Assembly (NCBI RefSeq): GCF_010183535.1
Contig: NC_071328.1
Location: forward strand, 4,898,001-4,962,000
DNA: 64,000 bases
Direction: 5' to 3'
Origin: Caenorhabditis remanei
Lineage: Eukaryota; Nematoda; Chromadorea; Rhabditida; Rhabditidae
A model generated the notes under the pieces. That model saw nothing but the letters and a program-made list of their open reading frames with translations. It did not search any database and was not told the DNA's origin. This document shows, in pieces, positions 46,348 through 64,000 of the stretch. A program made the position numbers and the translations under genes. Numbering within the stretch: the stretch's first letter is position 1; each line of letters opens with the position of its first letter.

Positions 46348-49300
46348 TCATGCAGGAGTGACACTCCTTGCTTCCGATCCCGTCGTGCTACTCTTTCTCC
46401 TTCTTTTCAAAAGTGATTTCACTGGTTCAGCACCCCCATTTTCTTCTATCAACCAATATGTCTCCATGACTCCTTTCCCTTTTATTATCACTTCTCCTCG
46501 TTCTTCTGTTCTGAATCCTCCAACGACTTCAGTTAGAAGCCGGTTGGCTTCAGATGACACGTGGATTCGTCCTGCTGAAAATTTATGGGAATTGGGATCC
46601 AGTGGTCAAATTTAGACCTACGTTTTCCATTACTTTCCATCCGACTAGCCGTGTTCACTGCGTCGCCAAAAAGACAGTAACGTGGCATTGTGAGACCAAC
46701 GACTCCAGCGACGACGGATCCTGCAAACATGCTCTATTGATAACGAGAGGAGAGCAGACTTGATCTTTCTCCATCTCAACTTGGACTAGAGCGCACTTTC
46801 ATCATAAAACCAACCGCAATGAATGCCAATTCTCAAATTGATCCGTTCGTTTGGCATGTGAGATATTCTAAATTTTGATAGACTTGACAAGAATCTTAAC
46901 GACATTCGAGCGATATGTCGGATGTGTTCGTTTCCATTCCGGTGAGGTAAACCGGAGACACAGAGGTAACCATCGCCTATTGTTTCAACCTGAAATTAAA
47001 AAAAATATTTTTTAAATTGATCAACTTTGAAATTTTGTTCTGGAATGTCTAATGTGTGATTAGCTCGGCACAGTTCTTACAACTGGGTTCCACTGAAATG
47101 CCCTTAAAAAATGTCTCTTTTTCTCCGATTCTCTCAATTTCGCACACAATTTTCTTCGATTTCGGTAGAGCGCGGTTGTAAGAATCGTGACGTGCAAAAA
47201 TATGTTTCTCTGTAGATGGCTGAAATTGGCGGCCCAGCTTTTCCTCTTCCCCCGGTCCCGGTCCCTCGTCACAAACCTTATAAACATCGTGTTGCTCTAT
47301 AATACTATCAAAAATAGTATACAAATCATTGAGCAATTGAACAACTTGAAGTGGAGTACACTTTCCAGCGAGATTTGTGAATTGGACGACATCGGAGAAG
47401 AATATTGTGACGAGTTCGAACGTCTCCGGTTCTATGGAAATTCCAGATTTCAGTTTTTCCGCGATGGCTCTGAAATGAAAATGTTACTGTGATAAGACGA
47501 TAGTTTTTGATCAAAACAAAGATCTCGTGATAAAGAGAGTCATGAAGGATTTTAAGGATGAGTAAAACAACATAAAACCTGAAGAAAACTGAAGAAAAAT
47601 TAGTTATAAGAAAATATTTGTCAACTTCGACAACTTGTATCTTTTTACTCTCATAATCTACATTTTTGAATTTATTACCGTTGTGTAGATCAAATCTAGA
47701 TCTCTACTTTTGTAGTTTACATCTTTTTGATAGCTATTCACCCTTTCGAGATACGGGGCTTCAAAGTTGGTAAGGTATGCTATTTAAGGAGGAGAGACGC
47801 AGACGACGAGACACTCCCGCTTCTCTGCGTCTCTCCCTCCTACACTCTCTAACCAACCTCGGCAACATTCGATACAACAAGACATCAGATTTCTTCTTCT
47901 CTTCCACCAATTCCTTCGTCCTTTCCTCTACTTCTCCCTCCAAATTCGAGGCATAAGTCTCCAAAATATTGAAGACATGGTCCATCAAATTCCCTTTTTT
48001 CCCATCATTCATTCCCTTCAGCAAACTTTTTATCTGTTCAATCGAAGGCCTTTCTGATGGTTTTTCAGTCCAACAATCTCTGATTAAATGCGTTAATTCT
48101 GGATTAATATCAAGTGAGTCATCTGGTAGAAGCATCGGACGAATCGCATTGAATCCACCTTTTTTCAACTGATAGATTATTTCTTCTGCCTTCTCTTTCC
48201 GATTCTCCATATCGAATGGTGAAGTTCGAGTGATAATTTCAGAGCAAATGATGCCAAAACTATAAATATCTCCATCCGGTTTTCTCTCACTCATCTCATT
48301 CCTCAAAACTTCCGGAGCAGTCCACAGTAATCCCTCCTTGCTCACTTTGTCTCCATTCCTCACCATCGGAATTCCAAAATCTGATATTTTGACCTGCCAA
48401 CGATCATCGATCAAGCATTTCTTAGAAGTCAAGAATCCATGGAAGAGGAGGAATGACGAATGAATGAATCCGAGTCCATTTGCAATATCACGGATTAACG
48501 AGAGCATGAAGAAGCTGTCCATTTGCATCGAACTTCTCTCAATGACGTCAGAAAGTGAGCCACGGGAGCAGTATTTCCAGATTGACATCAACTGAGTCGA
48601 GTTTAGACAGAGACCGATGAATTTGTTAAGGTTGTCGTGGTCGAGACTTCGCATCTGAAAATTTGGGTTCAGTTATTGATTTTTAGAATTGCGCTTCATC
48701 GAAACTGAGAAAAATTGCGTGGAATTGTAAGAGAACAAATGATTTTCTAAAATTCAGAATTCCAATTCTTAAATTTTTCCCTAATGTAAAACAATTTCTG
48801 GGGATTGTGAGTTGGTAGCTCTATTACGGAACATCTCTCCGGGATACTGTAGCATTTTCGGTTACTGTCGCTTCTTCAGATTACTGTATCAATCAATGTT
48901 TTTGTATCATTGTAGGTCATTATACATAGGTTTCTTGGTTACTGTAAAATTTATATGATACTGTAGGATATAAGCTTACGGTAGGAGCACAATAGGGATT
49001 ACTGTAACTTGGAAACAATATATTGAGTGTTGCACAGTTATTTTAGTTACTGTAGCCTTGAGTGACTACTGTAGTCACGACTGGAATCGGGCTACTGTTG
49101 CCGAGGTACTGTAGGCACGTAACTCCTGCTGCTATTTTCAGCTCAGTTCAATTTCTTGATACCCCTAGCTTTTGAGATAGGTATGCGCCTTTAAGAATAC
49201 GCAATGAAATCAAGAGGTGGCGGAGAGAGAGAGAGGCGCAGAAAAGCTAGAGTGTATGTCTTCTCTGCGCTCTCTCCTCTCACTCCCCCACTAGCGTAGC

Positions 49301-52300
49301 TTTTCAAATGCTCATATCTCAATAGCTGGAAGTGGCTGAATACTAGAATGGAGATCTTTCTCAGTTCAAAAAATATCAAAATCTGGGAGTACTGGAGCCA
49401 CAAACCTGTCTCAACTGTGATCTCTCTTCCTCCGTGAAATGAGTTCTTGAGTCATGTTTGTTTGCGGCGACAATCTCATTCTGTAATCAGTTTCTGTTAT
49501 TTTCAGAAAACACTACATAGTTTAAATATCTCACATGATACATATAAAAAACAAATCGAGAAGTTTCTGATCTACTCTCCATTGTCAGTTTGGTCGATGT
49601 AGATGGCCCACTCGCAAATGAACGTTGACTCGCCTCGGATTTTGTCTGGAAATGGAGAACATAAAAACAAAAACTTTTAGAGAAATAAACTTTTTTATTG
49701 ATCGATTGAAGGTGTGTGACATCCACATGCCATAACTCATCTTGTCGTTCGATTTCTCGTTGTTTTTGCCTGAAAAAATTAGGAGTTTTGTGATGAAAAC
49801 GGGTTAAAGTGCGCTCTATTGACAAAATGGGAGACGCAGAGAAGCGAGAGTGTTTGATGTCTCTGCGTCTTCAAACGCTCATAACTTTTGAATTTTCTAT
49901 TGGATCAAAATGTGATTAACTGATAAAATGTAGGAAATTTTATATTTATTATTTTAGTTATTGACAAATTTTCAGTAGCTTTTACCTTATCGCATAAACA
50001 ACTCCGCCAGTCGCCGCTCCAATCGCCACAGTCAAAAACAATGCAACCAACACAACGAACACCAAATAATCCCTGACAAAGTTTGGCGGACACTGAGTGC
50101 CAGTGAATCCACAAGTCGGTTTCACTTTCGGACGGTCCCTTCCATTCCAGATATCAGACCTCTCATCTGCATACAACACTTCAAACTCAATCGATTCATT
50201 ATTGATTTTCAGTCTTCCATATGTCTCCGGAAGTTTCGATGAGTTCAATCCGATCATTGTGATGACGGAAGTCCGCGAGGAATCCGGATCAACCATCACA
50301 TCTCCTCCTCCGACTCCTTCAAATGTCATTCCCATATTTCTGAGAATCATAGTTCCGTTTCTGATGTTAGCTGATGGATTTGCTATGAGGGATCTGTTAA
50401 GGGCGACAGCGTAAGCATAGAAGGCGTCGGCTAGCTGGCCAGCATATTTTGCTACCTGGAATATATTGATTGTTTGGCTCTATTCCAGTTTAGATGTCCT
50501 TTGAAAACGTCTCTTAAAACACTTGGACGTCCCTTAAAACATTTCGACGTCTTTTGTGGTCCCAAAAGTGCTCAGAAAGGTAAAGAACATTTAGTCGTCC
50601 CTTGAACACTTTCAGTGACTTTTAGTGTTGAAAGGACGTATAAATATTCACAACTATATTTTGGAATTTCAAGGGACATCTAAACATTTTATGGGGATGT
50701 TTAAACGTTTTTTGGGACGTTTGAACAACTGAAAGAACGCTTTAATTCTCGAAAAAAAATTAGGTCTTGAAAAAACGTCTAAGTGATTTTAGGGACGTCC
50801 GAGTTTTCAAAGGACATCTAAACTGGAATAGAGCCGATTATTTATGTCTGGTGCGCCTTTGACGCCTTTTATTATCTCCTAAAACTCCTCGAACCCACCG
50901 ATGAATACTCCTCTCCTGCACAATCCTCCACACAATTAAACGGCGGATCCTTCATCATTTCGATAACTTTTTTCGAAAAATTCAAATACTGTGGAGTCAC
51001 TTCGTCATTCATTCCCATGTTCTGAAAGTTACAGAAAACACGTCCGAGGTGCCCCAGCCTACTTACATCCACCAAAAACAAGAGATTTGACATAGATTGT
51101 CTAGACTCTTCCACCGTAAAACTCCCCGCATCATTGAGAACTCCTTCCCATAAATAATGAGATTTTCCGCCCGGCTCGTCAACAACTGAAAACAGAGAAA
51201 AATGTTATGAAAAGTGCTTTCTGTGAGACATACTGAATCCTCTGGAATTCGTCTCCGCCATGATATAAACATATTCATTTGTGTTGGCGTTTTCGAGTGC
51301 CGCCGCCTGCATTAATGTCCGTTTTGAGCCGTTTCCAGAAGCCACGCAAGCGACGATTACTGGAAAATGAGAAGAGTTTGGGAGGAAGATACAGTAGGCG
51401 TGTGGAAGTGTGGACGCCGTGTATGTCGTATTGAGTGCATGTGTGTGTGTGTGTTTGTGTGTATCTTGTGGTAGATTTGAGGATTTTTTCTTATCCGGAA
51501 GTCGGACGTCGGAACTCGGAACTAAAATTCCTTATTCGGAAGTCGTAAGTGAAAAAAGCCCGGAAGTCGGAACTCGGAATTAGATTTTTTCGCAAACATT
51601 CAAAAACTCCAAGAGAAAAATCATAAAATTGGCGAAAATCTGTGGAAAGTCAGTATTAGGCTGAAGAAACGCCTGTTTTCTGTTTTTAGATATTTTTTCC
51701 ATGTATTTCTACAAAATGTACTTTTCGCAAATTCAAGTTACGGAATGACGGAAGTCGGGAGTAAAATTTCTTATCCGGAACTCGGGAGTCGGAAGTCGGA
51801 ATGGAAAAATGCTCGGAAGTCGGAAGTCGGAATTCTATGCAACTCTGGCTTGTGGTTGTGACCTTGTGGGCGTGTGGACGCCATTTTGATAACTTGTGTT
51901 TTTCTTGTGGTCAACTCATGGCCAGATTTTTTGAAAACATTTGCTTCTGTTGTAGTTCTAGAACCGTGTGTAAAATCTTGTACTATGTTCCCATTTCAAT
52001 TGTATGTGTGTGCGACTTGTGAATGTTGTGAAGGTAAATGGATAACAACTAATGTTTTTTTGTAAACTCTTTCTCCTTTTCAACTTACTCCTCCCTCTCT
52101 TCTTAATATCCTTGATCGCCGTCCTCATATCCGACAAATTTTTGCTTGTGATCCTTGTAGTGTAAGCCAGAGTGATATCAGAGTGGTGGGAGGCAACAGT
52201 CTACAAAAAATGGTGACATGGGATATCTCTGGGTTTCACTAGATGCGCCACAGGCGCGCCAGTTGATCTAGTTCAATAAATGAAGGGCTTCCAACCCATC

Positions 52301-53319
52301 AAACCAACACCACAGATCAATTCAGTGGTCTCACCTGAATATCATCTTTCAATGATTCACATTTCTCATCATCTCCATCATTACAATACAAAAAAACAAA
52401 CTCCGACCACTCGAACTGTTTCAGTGTTCCACGGATCGCCATGGCTAGACTATAACTATTCACAGAAAATGGGAGAGATGTCGGGTATCGATTGATATCG
52501 GTTAGTTGGCGAGCCGATGTCAATCCCCATTCGAATATTGGGATATTGTAGTACGACGCGAGAGTTGAGGAGATCATTCCGGCTGAAATTCAAATGAATT
52601 GGTCACTGTTATTTTATAAATGGTCACTGTAAAAATGTTGATGGAAAAGGGAAAAATTGTCAGTGTAACTTGTGTGTTGGACAAAAGTGTAATATATGCA
52701 TGTTTTTTGCAAAAAAACCCCCCACATACTAGTGAAAAATCCCTTAAAAAGGTATATAATAGCGTTTCGTTTGAAACAATAGAATAATCTGGACTACAGT
52801 AATCGCTTTTTGATTTTAAAAAAATTTCCATTTTCTGAAACTCACGTCGCGAACAAGTCGGTCCGAAAATCACATCGACTTTCCGATTTTCGAGTAGGTC
52901 AACAGTTTTCCCGCCGGCTTGGATCTCATTGCATTCGTCGAATTCGTAATGGAATCTGGAATAGATAGTAGAGAAGGAGTAAACGCGCTCTATGGATATC
53001 CATCCATAGAGCGCGTTTTCCACAACTCTATAGCTATAATACTCACTCAAAATTGAAACCATCCAATAAATGTTCATCTCTAATCTTATCCCTGGTCACC
53101 AGTACCGCCGAAGCAGACGTTCGATAGCCTATTCCGACTTGCAAACTTGTCACATTTTTAACGAAAAGTAGACCAACTCTCAGTGTTTGACGAACTTGGC
53201 ATCGTGCCAAGATCTAGAAGAAGATGAGAATTTTCTGGAATAATCGGAGCAGAAAAACAAACCAAACATGTCGTGAATAATATGATGATGATTAATAAAA
53301 GTTTTTGAGCCGTTGTCAT
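46348..53319 (-). CDS. gcy-17: Receptor-type guanylate cyclase, 1095 residues
   Basis: It makes cGMP from GTP in response to extracellular or intracellular cues. Seventeen exons join in phase: 53319-53263, 53213-53047, 52955-52846, 52582-52335, 52200-52089, 51359-51234, 51185-51067, 51021-50899, 50455-49986, 49769-49691, 49645-49535, 49480-49406, 48654-47858, 47469-47277, 46989-46815, 46720-46622, 46574-46348. In order: signal peptide ([18 protein letters not shown]), ANF-receptor-type ligand domain ([24 protein letters not shown]), transmembrane segment ([20 protein letters not shown]), kinase-homology domain, hinge coiled coil ([16 protein letters not shown] region) and cyclase domain. The kinase-like domain has HG in place of HRD ([14 protein letters not shown]), as usual for catalytically dead members. 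The cyclase retains both metal Asp motifs ([23 protein letters not shown]) and [20 protein letters not shown], so it should be active. The symbol rests on remembered synteny with W03F11.2. Confidence 0.93.
47061..47196 (+). mobile_element. MITE family A, copy 5
   Basis: Starts TAGCTCGGCACAGTTCTTAC, ends TTGTAAGAATCGTGACGTGC. It is in the guanylate cyclase intron between exons 46815-46989 and 47277-47469. Confidence 0.82.
47789..47837. repeat. GAGACGCAGA short hairpin, copy 3
   Basis: AGGAGAGACGCAGACGACGA ... TTCTCTGCGTCTCTCCCT. It lies in the guanylate cyclase intron, starting about 20 bp past the splice donor at 47857. Confidence 0.75.
49223..49280. repeat. GAGACGCAGA short hairpin, copy 4 (diverged)
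   Basis: AGAGAGAGAGGCGCAGAAAA ... TCTTCTCTGCGCTCTCTCCT; in the guanylate cyclase intron between the juxtamembrane and kinase-homology exons. Confidence 0.65.
49829..49872. repeat. GAGACGCAGA short hairpin, copy 5
   Basis: GGGAGACGCAGAGAAGCGAG ... GATGTCTCTGCGTCTTC, again preceded by GCGCTCTATTGA (49811). It is in the guanylate cyclase intron just after the transmembrane exon. Confidence 0.75.
50476..50835. mobile_element. 360-bp element with perfect 33-bp terminal inverted repeats
   Basis: Left end GGCTCTATTCCAGTTTAGAT continuing GTCCTTTGAAAAC; the right end is its exact complement. The interior is built of GGGACGT / ACGTCCC-type units in varied spacing. No coding capacity. It lies in the guanylate cyclase intron before the transmembrane exon. 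Confidence 0.85.
51480..51840. repeat. CGGAAGTCGGAA simple-repeat clusters
   Basis: Repeated units of CGGAAGTCGGAACTCGGAA near 51495-51590 and 51740-51832, separated by unique sequence. They lie in a guanylate cyclase intron. Confidence 0.7.
52981..53018. repeat. Perfect short palindrome
   Basis: AAACGCGCTCTATGGAT and ATCCATAGAGCGCGTTT face each other across four bases, inside a 91-bp intron of the guanylate cyclase gene. The core GCGCTCTAT recurs elsewhere next to the GAGACGCAGA hairpins. Confidence 0.85.
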
Positions 53320-56058
53320 AATAATAAGAAAAAGTCAGGAAAGGATGTTTTCCCGTAGACTTATAAAGAACCAAGAAGCCATTGAATCAAGTTTTGATTA
53401 GTTCAATGGAACACGAGCCGCCTTTTTCATATGAAAAGTCTAGAAAATGGAACCAGAAATCAAACAGTTGTGACGGAAAAAGAAGATGAATGACGGTGGA
53501 GGATCGGGAGGTCATGCCACTAATCGATTTGATCAACAAAATAAATATTGAGATTCTGAAGGCTACCAGTCGATTTCCATAAACATAAAGTATACGACAA
53601 TTCTGGAAAATAGATTGACACGGAGTTCTAGAAACTGGGATACTGTAGCTACAGTAGTTCTGTCAATGAAGTTCGGAGGGTACTGTTCCCGGGCGGGACG
53701 CATCGTACTGTAACTCCAAAAGATTACTGACACTACTGTAATCTGGGGAACAAATGTATAGTATACTGTACCTGTTGAAATCCTACTGTAACTATGAAGA
53801 ACAATTGTGGGGTTACTGTCAATACAGTAGCCTATCAGTGTAGCAGCCGTGCCCTGCAGTAACCTTGTAAACGAGTGTGGAGAAATGCCAAGTAATGAAC
53901 AGTTCTAGGACTACTGTAGATACTGGATAAAGTAGTGCTACATTAGGATACAATAGTCCTAGATACAGTAGTCTTATAGTAAGATACAGTAGTCCTACAG
54001 TAGAAAGTTTGGGTTACTTTACTTTCTTCGATACTACTGTAGCTTCAATTTCTTTTTTCCTTCAAACCACAGCACCTTCAGTTTTGATACAGTAACTTAA
54101 GACGAATCTTTTGGGTTACTGTAACTACAGTAGGCCTACCGTAACCCTCACTTATCTACCTTCTAGACTAATTGTAAGACCTGCCAGGAACAAAAATTTC
54201 CATATTTTTCTGCTATTTTGTTTTTTTAGAAAAAAAAGTTTCTGTATTTTTTTCAATAGAATTATTCAGAACACATCGTTTTATTTCTATAGATGTGCTA
54301 TTGTAAACTGAAAATCAGAACTTTTTGTGACCAGAAAATATTCCCTTCAGCCCAAATTCCTCCTCCCCCAGAACTCCCCAGACTCCGCCCACTTCCCACA
54401 CATTGCATAGCAACGGGCGGAACCCGGGAAGTGTCGGTACACGCGGTGAATGACCACCAGGCGGTTTCAAGTCAAGTTTAGCTTTGCGCTGGGGCGATAA
54501 CGTGACCAATGAGGCTTTGCCGAGGTGCGTTTATTGCTGGTTGAAAACTTTTCCCAATTGCCCGCGATGACCCCTGAAACATGGGTGTCATACGCAATTT
54601 TTGAACGCCTCAAGGAGGCAGAATGATGAGATTGTATAAATGAGAACCGGAAAAGGATTGTATAGCAAAGTAGCTATACAATACAGTGAGGAAACTTTTT
54701 TTTCAGATTTTCAACAACTTCACCGACGCCGCTGGACCACCCATCCATAATCCTCATTTCGCCCATTTTCCTAATCCATCCTTAACCTCCTTTTCCCACA
54801 CACAGCTACGCTTCTTCTCCCCTCTCGTTCCTTGTTTCGATTCCATCTTTGTATAGCACCTTTCGAGAGAAAAATAACGGGAGAAAGCGAAGGATCGATC
54901 CGTTTTGGCGAAATCGATAAACACAACAATGTTCAAACAAATCCCGAAAAGCTCTGAGGGAGAGAGAGAGTTCACACAGAGAAGGGTGTATCTCCAAATC
55001 TTTGTTCTCTCTTTTTTCTATTTTTTCCTCTCTTGTTGCAACTTTTTTTTTGGTTTTTGAACCGAAATCTCGATTTGTGTCCGGATGGCCGTTTTTAGTT
55101 GTGTCTGTATGTATCGAAGTTTGTCCAGATGTCCGTAGAAGCCGAATTTTATCTATCTGTGTGTCTCAACATCCGGTTATCCACTTTTTGGTTATACTTA
55201 AGTTTTTTTCAGAAAAAAATAATTTTTTCAAATCAAAATTTGGAAAAAACCAGCCATGTCTGTCTGTGTACCCAGTAAGTCTGGATTTTCAGATTACTGA
55301 AACTTCTGATTTGTCTATTCATTTTTAGTGACTGTCTGTCGGTCTGTGTGGTCGAAATCCGGATGTCCACATGGATCTCTGATGTATTTTTGTGATAAAA
55401 TTTAAGAAAAACATCGAGGTTTTTCGATTAAAAAGGTTTTTGGAAATTTTCGAAAAATTGAGTGGCATTTTAAAAAATTGAAACGAAATTTACACGGAAA
55501 CTCATAGCTTTTGAGCAAACAATGTCAAAAAAACCTAACTTCCGACCCCACCCAAGTTTTGAAACTAGAAATTTTACAAGTTTTTAAAAAACAATTTTTT
55601 TTCATTTTCAGCTTCCGAAGTCGGAATTTGACTTTTTTGGAGAAAAATCAGAAAAACTGATATTTTTCTAAAAACTTGGATCAGAATTTTACATGTGTCT
55701 GATCTTTTGTAAACGATCTCCCACTTCTATACAAGAGAGCTCAGATTTCAAAATGTACAAAAGAGGAAATCGGAATCATGCGGACTGTGTTGCGCGTGCG
55801 CATAATACCTTCACCTCCTCCTTCTTCCCGTCTTCCTTCCAAAAGATTTTCTTATATTTGTTCGCGTTTTCTTCGTTTCGTTTTCCCTCCAACTCTCTCC
55901 GTCTCCACATCCCTCCCTTCACCACCATCGTAATCTGTCAGACAACACTCCTCGCATCGTGTGCTCTCTCGTCGCGCAACGCTTCTCTCTTCCCGTCTGC
56001 GTCTCCTACAGCAGCTAGTACTATCTCGCCTAGTCTGCCACTTACCAACAGACTCCGA
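53320..56058. other. Divergent intergenic region between the guanylate cyclase and csk-1
   Basis: 2.7 kb separates the two divergent genes and should carry both promoters. It holds a dense TTACTGTAG cluster (53640-54140), a short palindrome TTGTATAGCAAAGTAGCTATACAA (54657-54680), a GC-rich patch at 54350-54440 and pyrimidine-rich DNA at 55780-55960. No gene is supported. Confidence 0.5.
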
Positions 56059-62903
<6,845 letters not shown>

Positions 62904-63447
62904 CGAAATCACTCCCCATCCACCGAGAAGAAAATACAAAAATCCACAAAATTCTAGTCCATTTTTATATATTTTTCAATCGATTTTCTGTTTTCTATCC
63001 ACCTGTTTTCATCGTTGAATTTGTCATATTTTTATATTCTTTTAATAATTTTTTCATTGCAAACTTTTCTAGGAATCAAAAAAAGAAGGTATATACATAA
63101 AACTCCCCAATTCTAAACGGTTCTTCCCATCCAGAAATTCTATTTTTCCCCGCATTTTCCCTCAATTTTTATCAATTTTCACTTTTTTAAACGAACAATG
63201 CTCAATTCTTTCCCCTCCTCTTCTCAAAAAAATCGCCTATGTTTTCTGACAATTTGTAATATTTTTATATGCATAATAATTACTCGATGTGCTTCAAAAT
63301 CGATGATAAATTATGAAATAAATCGAATTTATTTTGAGTTTCAGACGGAAATTGTGTGTGTTTGTAGTCACTTTTTACCGGAATTTTTCAGATTTTTTTC
63401 GATTTTCGAAGAGAGAATTAAAGAAATAAATATTTGAAGATGTGCTA
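62904..63447. other. csk-1 3' UTR / spacer
   Basis: AT-rich with AATAAA at 63317-63322 and 63425-63430. No exon supported. Confidence 0.5.
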
Positions 63448-63765
63448 ATGTCGAGTTTCACAAGTTTCGTGGATTATGTCGAAAAGGTAATTTTTTAAAT
63501 TAACTTAAAGAGTCTCGTAAATCTACACATTACCCCGTAAATCGACACCAAAAATTTCTGTCATGCAAAAAAAATTAATTTTACTGTTTTTTCGTAATTT
63601 TTTCTGCCGAAAAATGAGAAAATTAACATTTTTGCAGTATTAAAAGCTCTTAAACTTTTTAAATTGAAAATTTCCAGCCTCACGTAGCCGCCACAAACCA
63701 AATTCCAGTGGCGTCAACGTCAGAATGCGGCGCCGTCGAAAAAAATACGATTGAATTGTTAATGA
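63448..63765 (+). CDS. 5' end of an unidentified gene (first two exons)
   Basis: ATG at 63448 reads MSSFTSFVDYVEK to a GTAATT donor after 63486. A TTTCCAG acceptor then opens 63678-63765, reading PHVAATNQIPVASTSECGAV and EKNTIELLM, with a GTGAG donor. The phase joins. I do not recognise the product; the gene runs off the window. It is on the same strand as csk-1, 544 bp downstream. Confidence 0.5.
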
Positions 63766-64000
63766 GTGAGTTTTTGAAGAAGAATATTAGTATTTAAACA
63801 TAAGATTTTTGCGAAAAACTGGGTTTTTCGCTAAAAATTATACTTTTCAGGTCAATTTTCTGTTGATTTTCAAAAAAAAATTCGAAAACACCGGAATTTT
63901 CTTTTGAAGAAACTTAGGAAAAATAACAAAAAATGACAGATTTTCGGACAAAAATCTAATGCTGCGTCCAAAGTAACTTTTCCGCGGAAAATCCGCGCGG

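Noticed and set aside
53640..54140. Regularly repeated TTACTGTAG words, possible CRISPR-like or regulatory array
   Set aside because: Spacing is irregular, the same word is scattered in other introns (39690, 48830), and the organism is a eukaryote; treated as dispersed simple repeats.
55693..56058. Upstream part of a 189-codon open frame before csk-1
   Set aside because: Ser/Phe/Pro-rich pyrimidine tract without domain; only its last part (56059-56169) fits phase as a possible csk-1 first exon.

Overview
The window is nematode genomic DNA, almost certainly from a Caenorhabditis species. The evidence is AT-rich non-coding DNA, very short introns with TTTCAG-type acceptors, nematode-specific families (F-box/FBA genes, a receptor guanylate cyclase of the large worm set, an MSP-domain gene), and coding exons that assemble in phase on both strands. 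Recalled from memory and not checked: in C. elegans, afd-1 (W03F11.6), gcy-17 (W03F11.2) and a chitin-binding gene (W03F11.1) sit on one chromosome I cosmid, so the window looks syntenic with that region. I cannot name the species.

Layout. (1) 1-19445, plus strand: the 3' part of an afadin gene (afd-1), with the FHA C-terminal half, DIL domain, PDZ domain and a low-complexity tail; the first 5.7 kb is intron or upstream sequence. (2) 21046-22806, minus: an F-box/FBA gene with a 271-bp TA-flanked transposon inserted in a coding exon. (3) 22807-26478: repeat-filled intergenic DNA, including an 8-bp-TSD MITE and a TA-flanked foldback element. (4) 26479-30440, plus: a five-exon secreted protein of unknown function; its last intron holds a 1.15-kb foldback element. 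(5) 30441-33846: decayed retroelement debris (BEL/Pao gag and RNase H, plus a LINE endonuclease-like piece). (6) 33847-37020, plus: an F-box gene whose exons assemble into one 733-residue frame with two complete F-box+FBA modules. (7) 37102-39418, minus: an MSP-domain gene, 81 bp tail-to-tail with (6). (8) 39498-43570, minus: a secreted chitin-binding (peritrophin-A) protein, 79 bp upstream of (7). (9) 44168-45720, minus: a decayed gene with a MULE-transposase-like C-terminus. (10) 46348-53319, minus: a complete 17-exon, 1095-residue receptor guanylate cyclase (probable gcy-17). (11) 56059-62903, plus: C-terminal Src kinase, csk-1 (SH3-SH2-kinase). (12) 63448 to the end, plus: the first two exons of an unidentified gene.

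The genes do not form one pathway: adhesion scaffold, ubiquitin adaptors, cuticle/chitin binding, cGMP signalling and Src-family control lie side by side. What links the window is heavy colonisation of introns and intergenic DNA by small non-autonomous elements: seven copies of one ~135-bp MITE, about nine copies of a GGCCCG-rich foldback, TA-flanked foldbacks and short GAGACGCAGA hairpins. The most notable observations are the transposon that splits an F-box exon while offering splice sites that keep the frame open, and the double F-box gene. All gene models are hand-spliced from sequence; no searches or transcript data were available.
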